Shown here: piece after piece, positions 16,865 to 24,423 of the stretch
Numbering within the stretch: position 1 is the first letter of the stretch
Layout of the letters: each line of letters opens with the position of its first letter
Source of the DNA: an uncultured Monoglobus sp.
GTDB lineage: Bacteria; Bacillota; Clostridia; Monoglobales; Monoglobaceae
Direction: 5' to 3'
DNA length: 32,450 nt
Assembly (NCBI GenBank): GCA_947625055.1
Contig: CANQMT010000029.1
Span: 1 to 32,450 of the forward strand
The notes under the pieces: generated by a model
Databases searched by the model: none
Told to the model about the DNA's origin: nothing
What the model saw: the letters and a program-made list of their open reading frames with translations, nothing else
Made by a program: the position numbers and the translations under genes

Positions 16865-16934
16865 CAATATTGATAAACAATATTGGAGTAATATATTGAG
16901 ATAAGACGAGTTTCTGACCGTTATAAACTAACGG
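16865..16934 (+). promoter_or_regulatory. Two small hairpins before the second kinase
   Basis: The 8-bp palindrome CAATATTG occurs twice, at 16865-16872 and 16878-16885, separated by ATAAA, so it could be a tandem operator or a hairpin. Then CCGTTA-TAAAC-TAACGG (16918-16934) forms a second small stem just before the AGGAGG site of the next gene. I find no convincing promoter in this 116-bp gap. Confidence 0.35.
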
Positions 16935-16951
16935 AAAAATAGGAGGTCATT

Positions 16952-18958
16952 ATGGAGATAGATAGATGCTTATGCTGCATGGAGGAATTAACCGGCGGGG
17001 TTCGGGTCTGCCCGTCATGCGGATATGATAATTCAAAAAAGGGCAAATATAATTTCAGTCTCCGCCCGGGAACCATATTGTACGGTAGGTATCTTGTTGG
17101 AAATATCTTGGGACTGGGCGGTTTCGGTATGACTTATATTGGTTATGATCTGCGTTTTGAGATCAAAGTCGCGATCAAGGAATACTATCCGCGCGTAAAT
17201 GCGAGCCGCAACAACGCGGTGAGCAATACGGTAAGGTGGAGTTACAGCGACGGAAACCGCAGCGAATGGCTGCGGGGCTGCGAGAGCTTCCTTAAAGAGG
17301 CGCGTAAAATGGTGAAGATCGACTCGATCCCCGGCATCGTGCGCATCCGAGATAATTTTATCGAAAACGATACGGCTTATATAGTTATGGATTATGTGGA
17401 CGGAATAACGTTTAAAGAATTCGTAAAAAAGGGCGGGCCCATGAAGTATTCCGTGTGTCTTTCGCTGATGAAGCCGTTGATGGAAGGTCTTGAAAAGGCT
17501 CATGCCGCGGGCATAATCCATCGTGACCTGAGTCCTGACAATATAATGCTGCTCAAGGACGGAGGAGTGCGCCTGCTTGATCTGGGCGCCGCCAAGGACT
17601 TAAACGTTGTGAACAGCAGCGGAGAATCCGAACTTGTCGCGAAGAAAGGCTTCAGCCCGCCGGAGCAATATCTGGCCCACGGCGAGATCGGCCCTTGGAC
17701 CGATGTATACGCCATGTGCTCCACCATATATTATCTTATCACCGGTAAAGTTCTGCCTGACGCGATCGAGCGAATGATGGATGACAAAATGACGTTTGAC
17801 GTTCCAATGACTGAGCCTCTGCCTAAGTCTGTGAAGAACGCGCTGGCCAAGGGCCTTGCCGTGAAAGCCAAAGACCGCACAAAGTCAATGCGGGAATTAA
17901 TGGACAGCTTATACGCTTCGACCAATATTGAGAACGCAAAATATGACAAATCGTTTGAAAATAAGATAAAGGAAATATTCGGGCCCTCGGCGTATATCGA
18001 AGGAAGCTCGGACTCAAAAGTGAAGCGCTGGCTGTCAAAAGGCAAAAGAAAGGCTTTTGTCGCGGCTGCGGCAGTTATATTGGCCGCTGCGCTTGCCGTG
18101 TCCGCGTTCTTTTCCGTTACGTCCTATAACAAACATCATAAATGCGGCGAGAATATTTCATGGAAGGTCAAAGACGGAACACTTTTCATTAGCGGTTCAG
18201 GCGAGATGGATAATTATGAGATGGAGGATGAAGAAAATATTAAAAAATACCCGTGGCCGGACGATATAACAGACATTGTTATCAGCGATGGTATAACAAG
18301 CGTGGGAACATATGCGTTTTATGATTGTGATGATCTTAAAAGCGTGCAGTTTGGTAACGATGTGAGCGTGATCGGCTATAACGCTTTTGACGGTTGCTCA
18401 AAACTTATCAACGTCAAGTTCCCTGACTCGGTATCCGGCATAGGCGATTGGGCGTTTTGGGACTGCGACAGCTTGATCAAGGTCGATATTGGCAAGAACG
18501 TCACAATTATTGGTAAATATGTGTTTGGCGGCGCTGATAACATCTCGGAAATAAACGTCGATGAAAACAACGCTAATTACGTATCGATTGACGGCGTGTT
18601 GTTTAACCGCGACGTGACAACGCTTATAAGTATGCCGTTAGCGAAAACCGGAGAATATGTTGTGCCAAGCGGCGTTACGTCGATAGAACCGTTAGCCTTC
18701 TCATACAGCAAGCTGTCATCCGTCACGCTGCCCGATACGGTCCAAGTGATAGGAAGAAGAGCGTTTCTCGACTGTAGAAATCTTAAAAGCTTATCGATGT
18801 ATGCCGGAGTTACGAGCATTGGCGAGGACGCGTTTTCCGACGGCGGCAGGATTTTAAATCTATATTTTTACGGCACGCCCGAACAATGGGAGGCAATAGA
18901 CTTTAAAAACGAAGAAGATAAGCATCCCGAAAACATACAGATATATTATGTTCAGTGA
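16952..18958 (+). CDS. Zinc-ribbon Ser/Thr kinase with TM and BspA-type LRR outer domain
   Basis: A 668-residue kinase. A zinc ribbon (C6, C9, C20, C23) is followed by a kinase domain (about 47-322), a juxtamembrane linker, a TM segment (about 368-388) and an outside domain (about 395-668). Kinase motifs: GLGGFGMTY, VAIKEY (K76), KEARKM (E116), HRDLSPDN (190-197), DLG (210-212, in place of DFG) and FSPPEQY. The outer part has about five BspA-type (LRR_5) repeats such as ITSVGTYAFYDCDDLKSVQF and VTSIGEDAF, a fold used for protein or surface binding. GGAGGTCATTATG leads the gene, the same leader as the next kinase, with which it is clearly paralogous in the kinase half. A hairpin CAGTGAT/ATCACTG spans its stop codon (18953-18975). 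Confidence 0.9.
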   Translation: MEIDRCLCCMEELTGGVRVCPSCGYDNSKKGKYNFSLRPGTILYGRYLVGNILGLGGFGMTYIGYDLRFEIKVAIKEYYPRVNASRNNAVSNTVRWSYSDGNRSEWLRGCESFLKEARKMVKIDSIPGIVRIRDNFIENDTAYIVMDYVDGITFKEFVKKGGPMKYSVCLSLMKPLMEGLEKAHAAGIIHRDLSPDNIMLLKDGGVRLLDLGAAKDLNVVNSSGESELVAKKGFSPPEQYLAHGEIGPWTDVYAMCSTIYYLITGKVLPDAIERMMDDKMTFDVPMTEPLPKSVKNALAKGLAVKAKDRTKSMRELMDSLYASTNIENAKYDKSFENKIKEIFGPSAYIEGSSDSKVKRWLSKGKRKAFVAAAAVILAAALAVSAFFSVTSYNKHHKCGENISWKVKDGTLFISGSGEMDNYEMEDEENIKKYPWPDDITDIVISDGITSVGTYAFYDCDDLKSVQFGNDVSVIGYNAFDGCSKLINVKFPDSVSGIGDWAFWDCDSLIKVDIGKNVTIIGKYVFGGADNISEINVDENNANYVSIDGVLFNRDVTTLISMPLAKTGEYVVPSGVTSIEPLAFSYSKLSSVTLPDTVQVIGRRAFLDCRNLKSLSMYAGVTSIGEDAFSDGGRILNLYFYGTPEQWEAIDFKNEEDKHPENIQIYYVQ

Positions 18959-19026
18959 TACGTTTGGGATCACTGCGCAGAATAAAAAATAAATGACAAC
19001 TCGGAACCAACATAAAGGAGGTCATT

Positions 19027-21375
19027 ATGGAAATAAAAAGATGTATAAACTGCATGGAGGAACTGAGCGAAGGGGTCCACGTTTGTCCGTCATGCGGTTA
19101 TGACAATTCAAAAGAAATAGCTGATTATTTCGGTCTTCGTCCGGGGACCCTGCTTAACGGCAGGTATTTTGTCGGAAATATTTTGGGTCAGGGCGGATTC
19201 GGAATAACCTATATCGGCTATGACTTGCTGTTCCAGATCAGGGTGGCAATAAAAGAATATTTCCCTCGTCTGAACGCCAGCCGCGACAATTCGCGGAGCA
19301 ACACCGTGAGGTGGACCTACACCGAAAACCGGAGCGGCGAATGGGAACGGGGCCGAGACAGTTTCCTAAAAGAAGCCCGAAAAATGGTCAAGATAGACAC
19401 CATTCCCGAGATCGTGCGTATCCGAGACACGTTTATAGAAAATGACACGGCGTACATAATTATGGATTATGTTGAAGGCGTGAATCTCAAAGACTATGTG
19501 ATAAAAAACGGAACTATGAAATATTCCGAGTGTCTGGATAAGCTGAAATCACTTATGGAAGGCCTTGAAAAGGTTCACGAGGCGGGAATAATACACCGTG
19601 ATCTGAGCCCCGACAACATAATGCTGCTTAAAGACGGAAGTGTGCGTCTGCTGGATCTGGGCGCGGCCAAGGACTTGAACCATGTGAAAAGCGAGAACTC
19701 GCTGAACTCGCAGCTTGTCGCGAAAAAAGGCTTCAGTCCCGCGGAGCAGTATATTGAAAACGGCAATATAGGCACATGGACCGATGTCTATGCCATGTGC
19801 GCGACGATATACTTCCTGATAAGCGGAAAGACCGTTCCGGACGCGACAGACAGAATGTATAACGACACTCTTTCGTTTGACGTGAAACTAAAAGAGCCCC
19901 TTCCGAAGTCCGTGACGGAGGCGTTAAGAAACGGTCTCGCAATCAAACCGGAAGACAGGACCCAAACAATGAAAGAGCTTGTAGATGAGCTCTATAATTC
20001 AAGGTATTATACCCAAAAGAATGATAAAGGCATAAATGCTTCGGAAGAGAATTTTGCTTACGGAAATTATTCGGAAGCGTCGTCCGCGAAGCAAAAGGAA
20101 GCAGCTTCGGGAAAAGCAAAAACATCTTTTGAACCGAATGCGTTTGAGGCGCAAACCGACACGCCGAAAAACAATAAGACTGATAATAAGCCGTCAGCCG
20201 CGGACAAGAAAAAGCGTAAAGACAAAAAACACGGCAAGAAGGCAAAGAACGGTTCCGCGAATAATTCGGCGGTTAAGACCGATAGGTCAGCTCGGACGGA
20301 GAAGGCGCAAGGTTCCGATAATAAATCGAAAAATACAAATCCGGCGGTCGTTAAGAGCGGCGGCAAAAAAGATAATAGGCGAAAAAGCGGTAAGATACCT
20401 ATCATAGTTATCTGCGTCTGCGCCGCAGCCGCGATTGCGGCGGTACTGTCATATTTCATGCTGCATGAAAATGTCACATATGAACAGCTCGGCGGTCTTG
20501 ACATGGTAATGAAGGCGGGAGACACATCCAATGCCGCGTCTCTTCTTCCTCAGAACGCGGGCGAGTGGAGCGTGAAGCTTGAATCTCAAAACGAAGCCGT
20601 TGCGACTGTCAAAAAATCGTCCGAAACCGATAACATCACGGGTGCCGATATACCGGTAAGCGGCGTTGATATTGGAGAGACCGAGATCACGGTCGAGGCT
20701 GATAATAAGCCTGACAGACGGCATAAGACCGTGTATACGGGCACGATAAAAGTGAGCGTTCTTATGTCCGATGCTGAGCAGCAGCAGATCAATGAAGCGT
20801 CGGCCGACCTTAACGCGAAGCTTCAGAGCTCGCAGCAGACGCTTTCAAGCATAGCGTCCACTACCGAGGCAAATCCGGCGAATTTCGCGATTGAACAAGA
20901 GGCTCTTGCAAACGCGATCACAGCTTTCGCCGATATGATACCGACGATAGCGAGAGCGGCCGATATTCAGCCCGTTTCTGATTATTACACGAATCAGGTT
21001 GAACCCGCGATCCAGAATCTTAACACGGCATTCGCAAAAGCCAAAGAGATAGCCGAGAGCGAAAGGGCAGCCGCGGCAGCGGCGCAGAGGGCGAGAGAGG
21101 CCTCGAGCAGTTCGTCGTCGAGTGGCTCGTCGTCAAGCAGTTCATCGTCAAGCAGCTCTTCATCGAGTAGATCGTCAAGCAGCTCGTCATCGGGCAGATC
21201 ATCCGGCGGCTCGGGCGGCGGAAGCTCATATTCCGGCGGTGGCGGCTCATCGTCAGGCGGATCTTCCTCGGGTGGCTCCTCGTCGGGCGGCTCATCATCG
21301 GGCGGTTCCTCATCGGGCGGAAGCTCGGATGACGGAAAATATTCTGTCAGCGACGGAGGAAAATATGATTTATAA
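19027..21375 (+). CDS. Zinc-ribbon Ser/Thr kinase with TM, Ig-like and Ser/Gly-rich outer region
   Basis: A kinase of about 782 residues, paralogous to the previous one over the zinc ribbon (C6, C9, C20, C23) and kinase domain (about 47-323): GQGGFGITY, VAIKEYFPR (K76), HRDLSPDN, DLG, FSPAEQY. A long Lys/Asn/Ser-rich linker (about 330-455) leads to a TM segment (about 457-478). Outside are an Ig-like or Big-type beta region (about 485-580), an alpha-helical, Ala/Gln-rich region (about 585-690) and a Ser then Ser-Gly-Gly-rich tail (about 692-768) ending GGKYDL. The tail could span or bind the cell wall. GGAGGTCATTATG precedes the gene. The pair therefore shares an inside half and differs outside, as expected of receptors with one signalling pathway and different ligands. 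Confidence 0.9.
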   Translation: MEIKRCINCMEELSEGVHVCPSCGYDNSKEIADYFGLRPGTLLNGRYFVGNILGQGGFGITYIGYDLLFQIRVAIKEYFPRLNASRDNSRSNTVRWTYTENRSGEWERGRDSFLKEARKMVKIDTIPEIVRIRDTFIENDTAYIIMDYVEGVNLKDYVIKNGTMKYSECLDKLKSLMEGLEKVHEAGIIHRDLSPDNIMLLKDGSVRLLDLGAAKDLNHVKSENSLNSQLVAKKGFSPAEQYIENGNIGTWTDVYAMCATIYFLISGKTVPDATDRMYNDTLSFDVKLKEPLPKSVTEALRNGLAIKPEDRTQTMKELVDELYNSRYYTQKNDKGINASEENFAYGNYSEASSAKQKEAASGKAKTSFEPNAFEAQTDTPKNNKTDNKPSAADKKKRKDKKHGKKAKNGSANNSAVKTDRSARTEKAQGSDNKSKNTNPAVVKSGGKKDNRRKSGKIPIIVICVCAAAAIAAVLSYFMLHENVTYEQLGGLDMVMKAGDTSNAASLLPQNAGEWSVKLESQNEAVATVKKSSETDNITGADIPVSGVDIGETEITVEADNKPDRRHKTVYTGTIKVSVLMSDAEQQQINEASADLNAKLQSSQQTLSSIASTTEANPANFAIEQEALANAITAFADMIPTIARAADIQPVSDYYTNQVEPAIQNLNTAFAKAKEIAESERAAAAAAQRAREASSSSSSSGSSSSSSSSSSSSSSRSSSSSSSGRSSGGSGGGSSYSGGGGSSSGGSSSGGSSSGGSSSGGSSSGGSSDDGKYSVSDGGKYDL
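21103..21330 (+). repeat. Ser and SSGG-coding low-complexity tract
   Basis: The tract begins with a nearly pure Ser stretch (alternating AGC, TCG and TCA codons) and ends with five in-frame SSSGG-type units with 15-bp periodicity (GGCGG-TCNTCNTCG-like). It encodes the outer tail of the kinase at 19027. Confidence 0.85.
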
Positions 21376-21423
21376 TTATGAGGAAATAATTAATATATAA
21401 AAACTTAACTAAGGAGGATAATT

Positions 21424-22536
21424 ATGAAAAATTTAAAAACCACTAAACGAATTTTGGCATTGCTGCTTGCCGTATTTATTGTTTCGTGCAGCATGTCGAC
21501 CATAGTGTTTGCGGACGAACAATATGTTGACGTTTACATTAACGGACAGCTTCTTGATTGCGGTGACGCTCCCGCCCGCGTTGTGGGCGACGGCACAACC
21601 ATGCTTCCTTTTCGGGCAATTTTTGAGGCGCTTGGAATGATAGTGGACTTTAAAACAGGCGGTGATTGGATGAGGATTTACGCTTATAACAGGGAGGCGG
21701 ATATCAGGATAGATATGTATGTTGGTGAACCTGTATTGTATAAGTCTTCAATGAAAAAATATGATGAATACAGAGATAGCGGTGGAACTGATCTTAAAGA
21801 GATTGCAGAGGCAAGACCCATTCCTGTTGCCCCGTATGAAGATGAGAGTATAGGCAGGACATTTGTTCCGGCCCGCGCGATCGCCGAGGCGGTCGGAGCT
21901 GAAGTTCTCTGGTTAGGCGATTCGAATACGGTCGCGATCACTTATGACAGATTGCCGACAAACGGCGATGGAAGCAATGGGTCTTATAATTATTCTGATG
22001 TTCCGACATTTTCCGACATAACCGGAGTGCCGGCGATTATGCAGTCCGGCGAGGGAGATATCGGATTATCTTATCGGTACCCGTATGACGTAAACACTTG
22101 CAACGCGTATCTTTACGCTCTTGAGCAGAAAGGCTTTGTTAAGATAGACGGCTCCACCAATCTGAGTGTTTATGAGTCTTCGTTAAATACATATGTGTAC
22201 GTGGAAAGAATATCAAACGACATTCTTGAAATATCAATAGTATACGATCCGGACTATTATTATAACCCGAGCGGAGTCCCGAATTATTATTATATCACCG
22301 GTACTTTGTGCTATGAATGGGATACATTTGACGACGGAATGCATTATTATTTTTATGAAAGGGACGACGATGATCTGCGTAAATATTTCAACGCCCTTGA
22401 CAACTTAGGTTTTGAGCCTGTGGATGTTAGTACTACGGACTCGGGATATGAAACTGAGTTCTTCTATGACGGAACAACATATATTATGATTACTTTATCC
22501 GATCATTATGTTGTTATTACCGGATTGGCCAGTTAA
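21424..22536 (+). CDS. Secreted stalk-domain protein with duplicated C-terminal domain
   Basis: A 370-residue exported protein. A signal peptide (1-30, ending VFA) is followed by a copper amine oxidase N-terminal-like 'stalk' domain (about 34-175), recognised from TTMLPFRAIFEALGMIVDF and RTFVPARAIAEAVGAEVLW. This domain is common in clostridial envelope proteins and here implies wall association, not oxidase activity. The C-terminal half is two tandem copies of an undescribed module of about 80 residues (about 192-274 and 284-366), each with an aromatic-rich strand, an AYLYALEQKGF or YFNALDNLGF helix and a closing strand. GGAGG precedes the start. It is the last gene of the run, 48 bp after the kinase and before a strong terminator. 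It may be a ligand or wall partner of the outer receptor domains, by inference. Confidence 0.75.
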   Translation: MKNLKTTKRILALLLAVFIVSCSMSTIVFADEQYVDVYINGQLLDCGDAPARVVGDGTTMLPFRAIFEALGMIVDFKTGGDWMRIYAYNREADIRIDMYVGEPVLYKSSMKKYDEYRDSGGTDLKEIAEARPIPVAPYEDESIGRTFVPARAIAEAVGAEVLWLGDSNTVAITYDRLPTNGDGSNGSYNYSDVPTFSDITGVPAIMQSGEGDIGLSYRYPYDVNTCNAYLYALEQKGFVKIDGSTNLSVYESSLNTYVYVERISNDILEISIVYDPDYYYNPSGVPNYYYITGTLCYEWDTFDDGMHYYFYERDDDDLRKYFNALDNLGFEPVDVSTTDSGYETEFFYDGTTYIMITLSDHYVVITGLAS

Positions 22537-22576
22537 CAATAATGTTTCACGCATACGCAGATATGTAGTTTACATG

Positions 22577-22603
22577 GCGCGGAATTGTTTGACAATTCCG
22601 CGC
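22577..22603 (+). terminator. Terminator of the signalling run
   Basis: A perfect 12-bp stem (GCGCGGAATTGT/ACAATTCCGCGC) with a TTG loop is followed by TTTTGT, 40 bp after the stop codon of the stalk-domain gene. Its loop and right arm contain the -35 element of the next promoter. Confidence 0.9.
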
Positions 22604-22617
22604 TTTTGTATTATAAT
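22589..22617 (+). promoter_or_regulatory. Consensus promoter of the MATE gene, inside terminator
   Basis: TTGACA (22589-22594), a 17-bp spacer and TATAAT (22612-22617) match consensus perfectly. The -35 lies in the loop and right arm of the terminator hairpin. Transcription would begin near 22624, downstream of the upstream TTG at 22585, which fixes the MATE start at or after that point. Confidence 0.75.
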
Positions 22618-22653
22618 TATTACAGATTGACTGAAAAGAGATGGAATTTAAGT

Positions 22654-24006
22654 TTGAAGTTCTTTAATTACGAAAAGAAAACAGTGACAACGGCGCTCGC
22701 GATCGCGGTGCCTGCGATTATTGAGTCATTTTTCGTCGCGTTCGCGGGCCTTGTGGACTCGCTTATGGTAAGCTCTCTGGGCGCAAACGCGGTGGCCGCG
22801 GTCGGCCTTACCACCCAGCCGAAATTTTTGGGGCTTTCGGTGTTTATCGCGATCAATGTTTCGGTGTCCGCCTTGGTTGCCAGAAGATTCGGCGAAAAGC
22901 GGAGAGAGGACGCCAATTCGATTTTGTTTACCACGTTTATTTTGATATTAGCTCTGGCCGCGGTGCTGAGCACGGCGCTTGTTATTTTTGCGCCGCAGAT
23001 AATGACTCTGTGCGGTTCGCTGCCCGAGACTCATGACAGCGCGGTTACATATTACAGGATAATCATGGGCGGTATGGTGTTTAACTGTATTCAGATGGGC
23101 ATAAACTCCGCGCAGCGCGGCGCCGGAAATACCAAGATAACCATGCGCACCAATATCACTTCAAACACAATAAATATAATATTTAACTATCTTTTGATAA
23201 ACGGCCATTTCGGCTTTCCCGCTCTCGGTATCGCCGGAGCGGCTTACGCCACGGTGCTCGGAACGGTCGTCGCGGCGGTTATGAGCATTATCTCGATCAG
23301 CAAACCCGGAAGCTTTTTGAATATCCTTTTTATAATCAAGAAAAAGATCCGTCCGACGCTCAGCGCGCTGAAAAGCCTGGTAAGAGTAGGCTACAGCGTG
23401 TTCTTTGAGCAAATGCTCATGCGCGTGGGCTTTATGGCCACGGCGATCATGGCGGCCGGCCAGGGAACCGCGGCAATGGCGGCGCACCAGGTGGGCATGA
23501 ACATAATGAGCCTCTCTTTTTCATTCGGCGACGGTCTTCAGTCCGCTGCCGTCGCGCTTATCGGCAGGAGCCTCGGCGAGAACAAACCCGACAAGGCCAA
23601 GGAATACGGCTCCGCGTGCCAGATGATAGGCGGCCTGATCTCCGTTGTTCTGGCCGTTATATATTTCTTCGGCGCGGGACTGCTTATGCGCATGTTCTTT
23701 AAGGAGCCCGAGATCGTGGACATAGGTATTTCAATAATGCACATAATAATCGTCGTTGTGCTGTTCCAGATCAGGCAGGTGATATATATGGGCTGTCTGC
23801 GCGGCGCGGGCGACACGCTTTACACCGCGCTCGCCTCGACCGTGAGCGTCACGATAATCAGAACCGCCGTCTCGTATCTGTTCGGATATACGTTCGGCTT
23901 GGGGATCGCGGGCATATGGATGGGAGTCGTCGGCGATCAGGTGGCAAGATACATATTTGCAACAATAAGGTTCAAGGCCGGAAAATGGGTAAAAATACAG
24001 ATTTAA
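22654..24006 (+). CDS. MATE family efflux transporter
   Basis: A protein of about 450 residues with 12 hydrophobic segments, of the MATE (multidrug and toxin extrusion) family, which exports organic cations or other compounds using Na+ or H+. Family features: VPAIIESFFVAFAGLVDSLMV in TM1, GLTTQPKF, the repeated VARRFGEK and IGRSLGENK loops after TM2 and TM8, and NSAQRGAGNTK against MGCLRGAGDTLY, showing the two-fold repeat. The reading frame is open from a TTG at 22585, but that lies in the terminator hairpin and before the predicted transcription start. I choose TTG at 22654 (MKFFNYEKK), after GAGATGG; this is the less certain part. Substrate unknown. Own promoter, so not part of the signalling run. 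Confidence 0.88.
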   Translation: MKFFNYEKKTVTTALAIAVPAIIESFFVAFAGLVDSLMVSSLGANAVAAVGLTTQPKFLGLSVFIAINVSVSALVARRFGEKRREDANSILFTTFILILALAAVLSTALVIFAPQIMTLCGSLPETHDSAVTYYRIIMGGMVFNCIQMGINSAQRGAGNTKITMRTNITSNTINIIFNYLLINGHFGFPALGIAGAAYATVLGTVVAAVMSIISISKPGSFLNILFIIKKKIRPTLSALKSLVRVGYSVFFEQMLMRVGFMATAIMAAGQGTAAMAAHQVGMNIMSLSFSFGDGLQSAAVALIGRSLGENKPDKAKEYGSACQMIGGLISVVLAVIYFFGAGLLMRMFFKEPEIVDIGISIMHIIIVVVLFQIRQVIYMGCLRGAGDTLYTALASTVSVTIIRTAVSYLFGYTFGLGIAGIWMGVVGDQVARYIFATIRFKAGKWVKIQI

Positions 24007-24076
24007 CGCTCCAAATCGCAGCCTATCGCGGCGTAAGCGCGTAAAAATGATTTGCTCAAAAAAATATAAAAAACTA

Positions 24077-24105
24077 TTGACCCGTTCCGAAATTTGTGTT
24101 AAAAT
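24077..24105 (+). promoter_or_regulatory. Promoter of SRP RNA
   Basis: TTGACC, a 17-bp spacer and TAAAAT place transcription start at about 24112, exactly at the 5' end of the predicted SRP RNA. Confidence 0.75.
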
Positions 24106-24110
24106 ATTCA

Positions 24111-24388
24111 AGTCATGTTAAATCGGGGCGTTAGCGGTGCCTTGTAACCCTCAATCCGCTACAGAGGGGATGAAAACTTGCGTCTGAGGAACATCTTTGT
24201 TTGGTCTGCCTCGCATAAGTGGTGTTGACGGTTTGGTCTTACGCAATCGGAACCTGTGAACCTCGTCAGGGCGGGAACGCAGCAGCGATAAGCAGTTACT
24301 CCGATGTGCCGTGAGGGCGCTAAATCCGAGCTAACTGTGTGAGTAACGCTTGTAGAGCTGTTTCGAACGCAAGCACATGACTTTTTTG
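24111..24388 (+). ncRNA. ffs: Large (Bacillus-type) signal recognition particle RNA
   Basis: A structured RNA of about 270 nt. The 5' end AGTCATG pairs with CATGACT before the final T-run (24376-24388), closing the molecule. The conserved SRP domain IV is visible in GTGAACCTCGTCAGGGCGGGAACGCAGCAGC-type sequence at about 24256-24290 (key pieces GTCAGG and GGAACGCAGCAG), which binds Ffh. The length indicates the form with an Alu domain. It sits 36 bp upstream of dnaX, the same order as in Bacillus subtilis (scr-dnaX-yaaK). The 3' T-run acts as terminator. Confidence 0.93.
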
Positions 24389-24423
24389 TTTAAAATTATT
24401 CGTTATTAAAGAGGTGAAGGCTT

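Noticed and set aside
6577..22536. T6SS or T7SS accessory cluster
   Set aside because: FHA, kinase and PP2C genes occur in such clusters, but no VgrG, Hcp, sheath, IcmF/DotU, WXG100 or FtsK/SpoIIIE ATPase gene is present in the window.
22585..22653. Upstream in-frame TTG start for the MATE gene
   Set aside because: It lies inside the terminator hairpin and before the predicted transcription start, with no ribosome binding site; the start at 22654 fits better.
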